In this document: positions 18,552 through 27,439 of the stretch, piece by piece
Numbering within the stretch: position 1 is the first letter of the stretch
How the letters are laid out: each line of letters begins with the position of its first letter
Origin: Roseivirga sp.
Lineage (GTDB): Bacteria; Bacteroidota; Bacteroidia; Cytophagales; Cyclobacteriaceae
Length of the DNA stretch: 64,000 nt
Assembly (NCBI GenBank): GCA_029262895.1
Contig: JAJCYM010000099.1
Location: 1-64,000, forward strand
Direction: 5' to 3'
The notes under the pieces: model-generated
The model's input: only the letters and a program-made list of their open reading frames with translations
Told to the model about the DNA's origin: nothing
Databases searched by the model: none
Translations under genes and position numbers: made by a program

Positions 18552-20999
18552 GTGATAAAACAGACCTTCAAATTTGCCTTCCGGACTTTTAGAAAAGCCC
18601 GGTTTTTGCATATTCTTAATGTCTTAGGACTTACGCTTGGATTAAGTGTTTTCTTTTTGGTCTCACTTTATATCTACCAAGAAAAGAGTTACGAAAGAGG
18701 ATTTAAAAAGAGGGATAGAATTTATCAGGTCAGCCATACCATGCTTGGGATCAAGTTTGGGATGGGGGCGGCCAATTTACCCTACGTGCTTCATGAGACA
18801 CCAGAAGTAACAGAATTCACCAGTTTCTCCAAACGCGCAAGAACGATAAACTGGGATGATAAGGAAAAAACGGCCAGCGTAATGACCGTAGACTCTTCCT
18901 TTTTAAAAGTATTTGATTTCGAGCTACTCATTGGAGACCCTGAAACGGTTTTGGATGAGTCTAACTTTGCTGTGATAAGTGAGCAAAAGGCACTGGATTT
19001 CTTCGGCACTAAGGATGTTTTGGGAAAATTAATTAAGATAACAGAGTATACCCGCGATAGTTCATTTCAGATTCCGGCAATTATTAATGGGGTGAGTAAA
19101 ACCCCTCGTTTCAAAACGCAATTGAGTTTTGATCTCCTAGTATCTCGGCAAAGGCCCGTCAAAGAACTCGTCCTTGATGGTTGGCAAAATTCAAGCGTAT
19201 TTAATTACATCGTTGCCGCGCCAAATACAGCGGAGGCAACGCTAGACAAAAGGCTTTTTGATCTAAGCTATAAATACATATACCCAAAGACTGCGCCTGG
19301 CTCTAACTTCACCGAAGAAGAATGGAGAGCACATGGGCTCTACACCGGCTTTTATGTTGAATCACTGTCGGCATTGAGGATGAGTTCAGATACAAATAGT
19401 AATCTTATGCCACCGTTAAACACTGGACAGCTGCAGACACTTTCTATCATTGCGCTGGCAGCACTTATTATTTCGGTTTTCAACTTTATCAACATCTCTA
19501 CTGCCCGTGCATCAATGAGAATGAAAGAGGTAGGGGTGAAGCGTATTATGGGCTCCTCCAAAAAAATGCTTGCCTTTCAATTTATGCTGGAATCATTTTT
19601 ATTAATTCTAGTGGCGTCACTGGTTTCCCTTGCCATTGTAGAGGCCTTAGTTCAGCTTAAACCTGCCTCCATTGGCTTAGTGGTAGACTATTCGGTCTTG
19701 CATTCCCAAGAATGGGTTTTGGGCTTAGTTGCCTTTGTTTTATTGCTCACATTTTTAGCAGGCATCTATCCTGCGGTTTATCTCTCGAGTGGCAAACTGG
19801 TTTCTATTCTGAAAAATGGAGGATCCAAAAACAGTTTTAGCATTCTGAATGCTGCTGCACTGAGAAGATTCGCGACTGTGCTACAATTTGTCTGTTCGAT
19901 AGGCTTGATTACTGCCGTAATCACCATGTTTTTGCAAGTAGATCATTTGAGAACAAGAGATATTGGATATGATGGTGGTAGCGTATTGGTGATTGACAAC
20001 ACCTACCTGTTAAAGCAGGCTAAAAACACCTTCAAAAATGAGCTACTCAGGTTGTCCTCTGTAAGCTCTGCCGCTTATTCAAGCAGGTTGCCAAGTGCCA
20101 CAGCGCTGGAAAGGCCTAATTCCACCAAAGTGAATGATAGTACGGAGATCAACTTCACCTTCTTTGAAGTGGACGATTCCTTCTTTGATGTAATGTCAAT
20201 GGAATTTTCAGCAGGTAAGTCATTCGCTGAAACGGGTATAGACAAAACTGAATTATCGAACGAGACCAAGTCTGAAACCACGGTGTTTTTTCCAGTGGTA
20301 ATCAATGAAGTAGCAGCAAAGCTGATGGGACTGGATAATCCCGTTGGACAAACTTTTATGAAGCAAGGCCTGATAGTAGGTGTAGTAAATGATTTTGTCT
20401 TTAGTGATCTGCGACAAGAAGTCGGACCGGTGATGCTAACCAGAAAAAACAGAAATGGTTCATCGAGTTACAGTTTCCCATTGGTAGTTAAAACAAATGA
20501 TGGACTTTCAGCAATTGACGAGATAGAAAAAGTATGGTCAAAGTTTTCAGAAAAGGAACTCAAGTACCACTTGTTGGAGACCAACTACGCCAACCTTTTA
20601 AGGATAGAATTACAAGGTTTTAGATCCGTATTGATCTTCTCTATTATTGCCGTTCTCATATCATGTTTGGGACTATTGGGTCTGGCAATATTCACTATTG
20701 ATCAGCGAACGCATGAATTTGGCATAAGAAAGGTATTAGGAGCCTCAATTTCAGATATTATGACTTTGTTCGGAAGTGGCTTTGCTAAGTTGATGGCGGT
20801 GGCCTTTCTTTTTGCGCTCCCAATTTCAATTGTATTCATGCAAAACTGGTTGTCGAATTATGCGGATAGAATCAATTTGGATGCTTGGATTTTTATTTTA
20901 ACTGCCGGAATTATTAGTGTAATAGTTGCAGGAACCATTCTTTTCCAATCCTTGAAAGCTGGTCGTCTTAACCCAGTGGAAACCCTTAGAAACGAATAA
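18552..20999 (+). CDS. Duplicated FtsX/MacB-type permease (array member 9)
   Basis: 815 residues from GTG 18552; this start gives MIKQTFKFAFRTFRK, which aligns with the ATG-initiated N-terminus of member 10, and no ATG fits better. First FtsX signature KEVGVKRIMGSSKK near residue 323, where Lys-Arg-Ile replaces the usual Arg-Lys-Val; second HEFGIRKVLGASIS near 719. Tail LNPVETLRNE. With member 10 it forms a distinct subfamily (LNV-GLTLGLSVFFLVSLY, LAGIYPA-YLSSGK). It follows member 8 after 12 bases. Confidence 0.91.
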   Translation: MIKQTFKFAFRTFRKARFLHILNVLGLTLGLSVFFLVSLYIYQEKSYERGFKKRDRIYQVSHTMLGIKFGMGAANLPYVLHETPEVTEFTSFSKRARTINWDDKEKTASVMTVDSSFLKVFDFELLIGDPETVLDESNFAVISEQKALDFFGTKDVLGKLIKITEYTRDSSFQIPAIINGVSKTPRFKTQLSFDLLVSRQRPVKELVLDGWQNSSVFNYIVAAPNTAEATLDKRLFDLSYKYIYPKTAPGSNFTEEEWRAHGLYTGFYVESLSALRMSSDTNSNLMPPLNTGQLQTLSIIALAALIISVFNFINISTARASMRMKEVGVKRIMGSSKKMLAFQFMLESFLLILVASLVSLAIVEALVQLKPASIGLVVDYSVLHSQEWVLGLVAFVLLLTFLAGIYPAVYLSSGKLVSILKNGGSKNSFSILNAAALRRFATVLQFVCSIGLITAVITMFLQVDHLRTRDIGYDGGSVLVIDNTYLLKQAKNTFKNELLRLSSVSSAAYSSRLPSATALERPNSTKVNDSTEINFTFFEVDDSFFDVMSMEFSAGKSFAETGIDKTELSNETKSETTVFFPVVINEVAAKLMGLDNPVGQTFMKQGLIVGVVNDFVFSDLRQEVGPVMLTRKNRNGSSSYSFPLVVKTNDGLSAIDEIEKVWSKFSEKELKYHLLETNYANLLRIELQGFRSVLIFSIIAVLISCLGLLGLAIFTIDQRTHEFGIRKVLGASISDIMTLFGSGFAKLMAVAFLFALPISIVFMQNWLSNYADRINLDAWIFILTAGIISVIVAGTILFQSLKAGRLNPVETLRNE

Positions 21000-21010
21000 A
21001 ATTCGACTTT

Positions 21011-23455
21011 ATGTTCAATCAAATTCTCAAGTTTGCATTTAGGAGTTTCAGGAAATCTGCCTTGTTACATTTTTTGAATGTAGTCGGACTAACGCTAGGC
21101 CTATCCGTATTTTTCTTGGTCTCACTATATGTTTATCAGGAGAACAGCTATGAAAGTGACTTCAGTCATAAGGAGCGAATTTTCCAAATAAGTGGCGTGT
21201 CGAATGGAGTTGGAGAAATAGCCTATGCCACTCCCAATTTGGCTTTTGCACAGGATGAAATTCCTGAGATAGATGCCATAACAGTTTTTTCGTTGTGGGG
21301 CGCAGGTCAAGGACTTAGAGTCGGGGAATCAGAGCCAATTACGATGAAAATCATTTCCGCAGATTCCTCTTTTTTAAGCGTATTTGACTTTGAGATTATA
21401 GCAGGAATAAGAGAAAGTGCTTTGACTAACCCTAACTCAATCGTAATAACGGACAAAGGGGCATTAAAGGCATTTGGTACGGTTGACGTGCTGGGTAAAA
21501 CGGTTGAATTGAGAGATGTGCCATATACTATTGAGGCAGTTATTCGAAGCCCACACTTTAAAACCCAGCTTGATTTTGAGGTGTTGTTGCCAAAGAAGCA
21601 TCAGGAATATCAGGTCAAATTGTGGAGGTCAGTCAACGTGATAGTCTATGTTAGAACCAATGCTAATTCGAGTCAGGAACAATTGGATGAAAGCTTATTG
21701 AGAGTGAGCCTACGGCATGTTTATCCTCAGGTAACTGGGGAGAGCGTGAACATAATGGGTACAGAAGAATGGCGAAAAGATGCCAGGTACAGTGGCTTTT
21801 TCTCCGAATCGATTCACCAGTTAAGGATGAGTTCAGATACCCGATTTAATCCAATGCCAAGAGCCAATCGAAGCCAGTTGAACACGATGAGCATTGTTGG
21901 TTTAGCTGCCTTAATCATGTCAATGATTAACTTCATTAACCTCTCCACGGCAAAAGCCTCAGCCAGATTTAAGGAAGTGGGGGTTAAACGTATTTTGGGT
22001 TCTTCCAAAGTATGGCTTATCAGTCAATTTTTATTTGAAGCATTTATTTTGATTTCCTTCTCGGCCTTGTTAGCCTTGGGATTGGTGGAACTGGTGATCC
22101 AGGTGGGGCCAGGTTATCTGAATTCTTTTATTGAATATTCAATCCTACACTCTGCTCAATGGATATGGGGCTTGATACTGTCTATTTGTGCACTCTCTCT
22201 TTTAGCCGGAATTTATCCGGCTCTATATCTTTCAAGCGGTAAGTCTATCGCCCTGCTCAAAAAAGGGGAGGCTAAAAACATGTTCAGTATTTTAAATGCA
22301 AAGGGCTTTAGAAAAGGTGCTATTGTCCTTCAGTTCGTTTGTTCGATTGGTCTGATTGCTGGAGTAATTGTGATGTTTCAACAAATGGATTTCTTGAAAA
22401 ACAGAGATTTGGGCTATGAGGATGAGTATGTGTTTTCTACCGCAGGAATGAGTCTTTTAGTTAACCCTATCGATAAGAGCAGTTCTTTTGAAACATTTAA
22501 GAATGAGCTTTTGAAAATACCCTCCATTAAAGAAATCGGTTTTTCATTTCGAGTGCCTTTGGATAATGCCAATTATATTCCTTTTTCCATAAAAACTTCA
22601 GATTCCACCAATCACGATTTTGTTGTTATAAGTGCGGATGTTGGCTTCATAGATTTGATGGAGTTTAAGCTTGTGGAGGGAAGGATGTTCGATGAAAAGG
22701 CAGTTCAAAGGGTAAACACAGAAGATGGAAAAAGCCTGATTAGGCCTGTCGTGATTAATGAGATGGCAGCGCAGGCAATGGGTTTTGAAAATCCTGTTGG
22801 AGAAGTCATTGCCAATAAATATGAAGTTGTGGGCGTGTTACAGGACTTTTTCTTTGACGATCTGAGAAAGAAAGTCGATCCGATTATAATATATAATGGG
22901 ACAGATCATACCCACAGCAACCTGGTTGTAAAGGCCGATAACATGGGTGCCACCATGGCCCAAATAGAGACGATTTGGTCGGGATTAATCTGGCCGGGTT
23001 ATGGAGCATCATCATTGAGCTGGAATACGCTGGAATCGCGTTACGCCAAGTTGGTTCAGGGAGAGAATGACAGTTTTCGTCTGGTCTTGTTGTTTTCCAT
23101 TCTTGCTGTTATCATTTCTTGTTTAGGGCTTCTTGGACTTGCCGTATTTACTGTCGATCAGCGCATTCATGAATTTGGTATAAGGAAGGTGCTGGGGGCA
23201 TCTGTCACAGATATTATGCACTTGTTTAGTTTAGATTTTGTAAAACTGCTGGCCGTTGCCTTTGTGGTGGCTGTTCCTGTTGCAGTCTATGCCATGCAAA
23301 ACTGGCTAGATGGATTTGCCAACCGTGTCAGTCTTTCTGCCTATGTTTTTGTGATCACAGGAATGGTGACCGTCATTCTCGTTTTGGCTACGATTCTCTT
23401 CCAATCCTTGAAAGCTGGTCGGCTCAATCCGGTAGAAACCCTTAGAAATGAATAA
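21011..23455 (+). CDS. Duplicated FtsX/MacB-type permease (array member 10)
   Basis: 814 residues from ATG 21011. First FtsX signature KEVGVKRILGSSKV near residue 320; second HEFGIRKVLGASVT near 718. Tail LNPVETLRNE, identical to member 9. The pair is similar over its whole length, with the best match in the helices, the cytosolic loops and the SIL-N-G spacer; the periplasmic domains have drifted more. This fits a recent tandem duplication followed by divergence of the outward-facing parts. Gaps of 11 bases on both sides. Confidence 0.92.
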   Translation: MFNQILKFAFRSFRKSALLHFLNVVGLTLGLSVFFLVSLYVYQENSYESDFSHKERIFQISGVSNGVGEIAYATPNLAFAQDEIPEIDAITVFSLWGAGQGLRVGESEPITMKIISADSSFLSVFDFEIIAGIRESALTNPNSIVITDKGALKAFGTVDVLGKTVELRDVPYTIEAVIRSPHFKTQLDFEVLLPKKHQEYQVKLWRSVNVIVYVRTNANSSQEQLDESLLRVSLRHVYPQVTGESVNIMGTEEWRKDARYSGFFSESIHQLRMSSDTRFNPMPRANRSQLNTMSIVGLAALIMSMINFINLSTAKASARFKEVGVKRILGSSKVWLISQFLFEAFILISFSALLALGLVELVIQVGPGYLNSFIEYSILHSAQWIWGLILSICALSLLAGIYPALYLSSGKSIALLKKGEAKNMFSILNAKGFRKGAIVLQFVCSIGLIAGVIVMFQQMDFLKNRDLGYEDEYVFSTAGMSLLVNPIDKSSSFETFKNELLKIPSIKEIGFSFRVPLDNANYIPFSIKTSDSTNHDFVVISADVGFIDLMEFKLVEGRMFDEKAVQRVNTEDGKSLIRPVVINEMAAQAMGFENPVGEVIANKYEVVGVLQDFFFDDLRKKVDPIIIYNGTDHTHSNLVVKADNMGATMAQIETIWSGLIWPGYGASSLSWNTLESRYAKLVQGENDSFRLVLLFSILAVIISCLGLLGLAVFTVDQRIHEFGIRKVLGASVTDIMHLFSLDFVKLLAVAFVVAVPVAVYAMQNWLDGFANRVSLSAYVFVITGMVTVILVLATILFQSLKAGRLNPVETLRNE

Positions 23456-23466
23456 ACCTTAAAGCT

Positions 23467-25842
23467 ATGTTTAGAAACAACCTTAAACTCGTTTTCAGAA
23501 GACTCAGAAAAGAGCGGCTATTTACCTTTGTAAATACTTTGGGGTTAACCGTTGGGCTAACCGCTTTTCTTCTGATCGCGCTCTACGTGCGTGATGAGTT
23601 GAGTTTTGATAAGTTCCATAGTGATGTAGATAAGATATATCGATTGACTCAATATAAAGAGGGAAGTGACGTAAGGGGTGGTTCGGTACCAGTTGACTTT
23701 ATTGAATTTGTCAGACAAGATTTGCCACAGGTAGAGTCACATGTAAGAATTAATAAAGGCAGTTTGACGAACCTGATTTCCACGAAGGAGTCGTCATTCT
23801 ATTCAGGAGGAGTAATCCTCTCCGAGTCAACTTTTTTTAGTTTTTTCGATTTTGAGCTGCTTGACGGAAACCGTGATTTTGTCCTTTCACAGCCTCGAAG
23901 TGTAGTACTCACTGAGAGCTTTGCGAAAAAATTGTTTGGCAGGACGGATGTGATTGGTGAGGAGTTGGTATTCAACAAAAACGAAAAGTTTGAGGTGACC
24001 GGAATAAGTTCCGACCCTCCAAAGAATAGCTCTATCCAGTTTGAGTTAGTGGCATTGGCAGACGAATTGATGTTTGAAAACACCTTTGATAAAGGCTATA
24101 TGCGGAATATTGAGACATTCTTAAAGTTGCCAGAATTAAGTGAATTGAAATCGATCGAAGGGGAGATTAATGATGGAATCAGACAAAAGCCTAATTACTT
24201 CAAAGTGATGGGGGATAATCTGTACGGGCTTATGCCATTCACAGATCAGCGGCTCCATTCCAAGTTTGAACGTGACAGATTGGAGACAAATGATGCTAAA
24301 TACGTTTTGCTCTTTTCCGGAATTGGGCTGGTTATTTTATTACTCGCAATAATCAATTATGTCAACCTTGTTACCGCCCAATCATTACGGAGAGTAAAAG
24401 AAATAGGCCTCAGGAAAGTGATTGGTGCGAAGAGAGGACAGTTGATCCAGTTTCAGATGCTGGAATCAGTGATGATAACCGTGATTTCGGTAGTACTTTC
24501 TTTTGCCATTGCGGAAAGGCTTATGCCTACGTTTAATGAGATATTAAATAAGGAAGTTATTCTGGACTATATGAGCCTTGATTTTATCGCTTGGGTACTG
24601 ATAGCCGGAGTTCTATTTGGAGTTCTGGCAGGCCTATACCCAGCTTACTTAATCACCCGAGTTGGTGCTTTATCCTTGATCTCAAGGTCATCTGGATCTA
24701 AAAATGGCAAAGGTTATTTCAGAAAATTTCTTGTACTGATCCAATTCACGGTCTCTGCTTGTTTGATAATTGTATTGGCAATCATGTCAAACCAAATGAA
24801 TTTTCTAAACCAGAATAAACTTGGCTTTGACAAAGATCATCTTATTTCTATTCCTCTATATCCAGATGGGGTAAATACTGCTGCTGCTTTAAAATCTGAA
24901 TTGAAGAAAATCAAAGGAGTGGAATCCGTATCACAGACCACTTGGAAATTTGGTGGTGGAACCCAAACTGGTAGATATGCTGAGCTTCCCAACGAAAACC
25001 GAGAGGTTGCTGGAGCATTTGTTGATTTGGTAAATGCAGATGAAGATTTCATGAAAACGATGAAACTCAAAATTATAGCTACATCTGAGAACTATGATCC
25101 TGGCAATCTCTTGGATAACCAGGTTATCATTAACCAGTCTCTAATCAAGGCATTTGGCTGGACAGATGATGTCATTGGGAAAAAGGTATATGAATCTCGT
25201 GGCAGAAGTAAAGAAATAGCGGCCATTATAGAAGATTTTCACACCTACTCTATGAAGGAAGAGATTAACCCGCTGGTCATTGAGGCCTATTCATCTGACC
25301 GATTTGGAAGTGAAAGCTTGATGTTGAAGCTAGGGGGTATAGAAAATAACGAGGTCATTAATCAAATCGCTTTGACATACAAATCTCTAACAGAAAGACC
25401 ATTTGACTATTATTATTTAGATGATCGTGTAGAATCATACTATAAGCAGGAACAAGGCCAGTTTAAACTTTTCCAAATATTCTCATCGCTTGCCTTAATA
25501 ATCTCATTACTAGGATTGATAGCCTTGACCATTTATATGGTTGAGCAGCGGAGAAAAGAGGTGAGCATTAGAAAAATTCTCGGAGCTTCCCTCGAAGCAC
25601 TAATGTTAATGTTGAACAAGGAATATACAAGTCTTGTGATTTTGGCCTTCCTAATTGCCTCTCCAATTGCTTTTCACTCCATGCAAGATTGGCTTACCGA
25701 CTTTAAATATCGGATCGATATAAGTCCATTGTTGTTTGTAGGTAGTTTCATGGCCTTTCTAGCCTTAAGTTGGTTTGTGACTCTGTTTCAATCTCTTAAG
25801 GTCTCTCGAGAAAATCCTGCTGATGTTTTGAGAGAGGAATGA
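23467..25842 (+). CDS. Duplicated FtsX/MacB-type permease (array member 11, last of operon)
   Basis: 791 residues from ATG 23467. First FtsX signature KEIGLRKVIGAKRG near residue 311, preceded by INYVNLVTAQSLRR; second KEVSIRKILGASLE near 698. Tail NPADVLREE, the only copy with Ala instead of Val in the NPV motif. It is more like the truncated member 1 than like members 2-10, so the array starts and ends (as seen here) with the same subfamily. Its stop lies 15 bases before the 3' end of a convergent minus-strand gene, and I see no clear terminator hairpin in that gap. Confidence 0.92.
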   Translation: MFRNNLKLVFRRLRKERLFTFVNTLGLTVGLTAFLLIALYVRDELSFDKFHSDVDKIYRLTQYKEGSDVRGGSVPVDFIEFVRQDLPQVESHVRINKGSLTNLISTKESSFYSGGVILSESTFFSFFDFELLDGNRDFVLSQPRSVVLTESFAKKLFGRTDVIGEELVFNKNEKFEVTGISSDPPKNSSIQFELVALADELMFENTFDKGYMRNIETFLKLPELSELKSIEGEINDGIRQKPNYFKVMGDNLYGLMPFTDQRLHSKFERDRLETNDAKYVLLFSGIGLVILLLAIINYVNLVTAQSLRRVKEIGLRKVIGAKRGQLIQFQMLESVMITVISVVLSFAIAERLMPTFNEILNKEVILDYMSLDFIAWVLIAGVLFGVLAGLYPAYLITRVGALSLISRSSGSKNGKGYFRKFLVLIQFTVSACLIIVLAIMSNQMNFLNQNKLGFDKDHLISIPLYPDGVNTAAALKSELKKIKGVESVSQTTWKFGGGTQTGRYAELPNENREVAGAFVDLVNADEDFMKTMKLKIIATSENYDPGNLLDNQVIINQSLIKAFGWTDDVIGKKVYESRGRSKEIAAIIEDFHTYSMKEEINPLVIEAYSSDRFGSESLMLKLGGIENNEVINQIALTYKSLTERPFDYYYLDDRVESYYKQEQGQFKLFQIFSSLALIISLLGLIALTIYMVEQRRKEVSIRKILGASLEALMLMLNKEYTSLVILAFLIASPIAFHSMQDWLTDFKYRIDISPLLFVGSFMAFLALSWFVTLFQSLKVSRENPADVLREE

Positions 25843-25857
25843 CCAGAAACTCAGCAG

Positions 25858-26343
25858 TTAAAAATCAAATTTTAACTCAAATGGATCTCCATAGATTGAC
25901 TCATATTTGATGAGAACGCTAATCCCAAATGGTTTGCGGTCTGCATCCTCCACACGTCTAAGGGACAAGTAGTCAATCACTTTTTCTACGGCTATAGGAG
26001 AGTTATTTCCAATATTAACAGAACCTAGTCTGATAGCTTTAATTCCCGCAGCTTCAAGCACCGCATCCCAGTGAGTATAGGTCTTATTGTCATAAGAATA
26101 TTCAATTGATTTGACGATGGCAGGTCCAATACCTTCATTGGACAAAATAATGACCCATTTATTTTCATTTTCCCATCCGGTGAAAAAATCTAAATAGGGT
26201 TTGACGGTCAATCGATTATGCTCTCTGGCTATTTCCAGGTGTTTTTCGGAGATTCTGCCCTGCCAAACTGAAACAACCACCGCTGAAACAGCAATAATGA
26301 CAACAGCAAAATGAGAGAGTTTTTCGGTTCGAGGAAGTGCCAT
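25858..26343 (-). CDS. Membrane-anchored protein of unknown function
   Basis: 161 residues from ATG (MALPRTEKLSHF). One N-terminal helix at about 10-26 is followed by VWQGRIS, a short polar/coiled stretch and HNRLTVKPYL, then a globular, probably beta-rich domain ending in IKYESIYGDPFELKFDF. Helix position suggests a membrane anchor; topology is not certain. It is a paralogue of the next gene at 26393-26890: both share RTEK-SHFAVV, SVWQGR, HNRLTVKPY, LSN-G-GPAI and the closing Y-SIY motif. No known domain recognised. Confidence 0.8.
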   Translation of the reverse strand: MALPRTEKLSHFAVVIIAVSAVVVSVWQGRISEKHLEIAREHNRLTVKPYLDFFTGWENENKWVIILSNEGIGPAIVKSIEYSYDNKTYTHWDAVLEAAGIKAIRLGSVNIGNNSPIAVEKVIDYLSLRRVEDADRKPFGISVLIKYESIYGDPFELKFDF

Positions 26344-26392
26344 GGTTAAATGCGATTTGAGATTAAATTAAGAAAGGACTAAGACTTCTATA

Positions 26393-26890
26393 TCAGAAAG
26401 TCACCTTAATTTCAAATTCCTCCTCGTAGATGGACTGGTAAACGATGCGAAGAGTAATCCGATCTTCAGGTTTATAATCTTTAATTGTAATCAAAGATTG
26501 ACTTCTTCCGGCCGCAAAGACATCTTCAGGATCGAAATTGGAAGCCTGTCTCATTTGCCTTTCGATACCTAAGGCAGCCAATGCTGCATTCCAATGGGGT
26601 TGAGGATTTCCGTCAACCGACAACTCAAACGCTTTAATAATTGCAGGACCATAACCCTGATTTGACAAGATTAACTGAGAAAGTCCCTTGTCTGAGTCAG
26701 TTGTTGACGTGAAATTGAAATAGGGCTTAACTGTTAGTCGGTTATGTTGACGGGTAAGCTCCAACTGCTCTTGTGTGAGATCTAGTGCCTGCTTTGACAT
26801 TCTTCCTTGCCATACAGATACAGCGACAGCAGATGTTGCTATAACAACTACAGCAAAATGAGATATCTTCTCAGTCCTTGACATTGACAT
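26393..26890 (-). CDS. Membrane-anchored protein of unknown function, paralogue of 25858-26343
   Basis: 165 residues from ATG 26890 (MSMSRTEKISHF), chosen because this N-terminus matches its paralogue; the frame stays open 23 codons further upstream. One helix near 12-28, then a heptad-like stretch (QALDLTQEQLELTRQHN) that is longer than in the paralogue, then the same C-terminal domain (LTVKPYFNF, LSNQGYGPAI, VYQSIYEEEF). The two genes are 49 bases apart in the same direction and look like a tandem duplication. Function unknown. Confidence 0.8.
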   Translation of the reverse strand: MSMSRTEKISHFAVVVIATSAVAVSVWQGRMSKQALDLTQEQLELTRQHNRLTVKPYFNFTSTTDSDKGLSQLILSNQGYGPAIIKAFELSVDGNPQPHWNAALAALGIERQMRQASNFDPEDVFAAGRSQSLITIKDYKPEDRITLRIVYQSIYEEEFEIKVTF

Positions 26891-27109
26891 AAAATGTAAA
26901 TTTAAGAGTGATGACTGAATTCGAATATAAATGAAATTGCATAAAAATGATCGAGGCACGAAAATTTTGCAGGCAGCCCCTCGATTTAGCCGTTAATCAT
27001 GTACCGCACAGATAGGCATGGTTTCTAGTGCTGAATAATTATACCAGATTAGCAACCGTCACTTGTTAATCACTCCTTACGCCTTATCACCACAAACTCA
27101 GGTCTCGTG

Positions 27110-27400
27110 CTAATCTTTATATTCTTCTGCACCCGGACCTTTCCTAAACATCTTTTCGAAAGCCTTGCTCATTTCGTCAATAGCGGTTTTCAGGTGATGC
27201 TTGGCTTCTTCAATCTTAGGCTCGTTTTTATCTCGAAAGTCAACCATTTTTTTCTCAAGCTTATCGCGCTCCTTTTTTAGCTTTTCGATAGGCTCTTTCA
27301 TTTCCTCTCTGACATCGGCAGAGGCATGCTTGGCTTTTTCAATAAGCTGTTCAATTTTCTCGCCTAAATCCTTAAATAATTTCTCTGCTTCTCCGGCCAT
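27110..27400 (-). CDS. Small charged coiled-coil protein
   Basis: 96 residues, dominated by Lys and Glu with continuous heptad-like spacing (EKLFKDLGEKIEQLIEKAK, EKLKKERDKLEKKMVDF). No signal peptide, no transmembrane helix, no cysteine. Probably a soluble helical protein; similar small proteins in Bacteroidota are annotated as hypothetical or as histone/phasin-like, but no motif fixes a function. It is divergent from the LytTR gene, with 39 bases between the two start codons, so they may share a control region. Confidence 0.75.
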   Translation of the reverse strand: MAGEAEKLFKDLGEKIEQLIEKAKHASADVREEMKEPIEKLKKERDKLEKKMVDFRDKNEPKIEEAKHHLKTAIDEMSKAFEKMFRKGPGAEEYKD

Positions 27401-27439
27401 ATTTTGTGTAGATTGTGTAAACGAATTTACGGTTTATAA

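Larger units (their letters stand above)
4157..25842 (+). other. Nine-gene permease operon
   Basis: Array members 3-11 run on one strand with junctions of 1, -1, 1, 1, 2, 12, 11 and 11 bases, which supports one polycistronic unit of 21.7 kb with translational coupling at several junctions. No other kind of gene is inserted. Upstream is a strong terminator; downstream two minus-strand genes face the operon. Confidence 0.75.

Noticed and set aside
1-25842. Array as LolCDE, MacAB-TolC or FtsEX
   Set aside because: No ATPase, MacA-like fusion protein or TolC-like channel; every member has two FtsX domains, unlike LolC/E, MacB or FtsX.
25858-26890. Toxin-antitoxin pair
   Set aside because: The two genes are paralogues of each other with membrane anchors, not a small toxin with a DNA-binding antitoxin.
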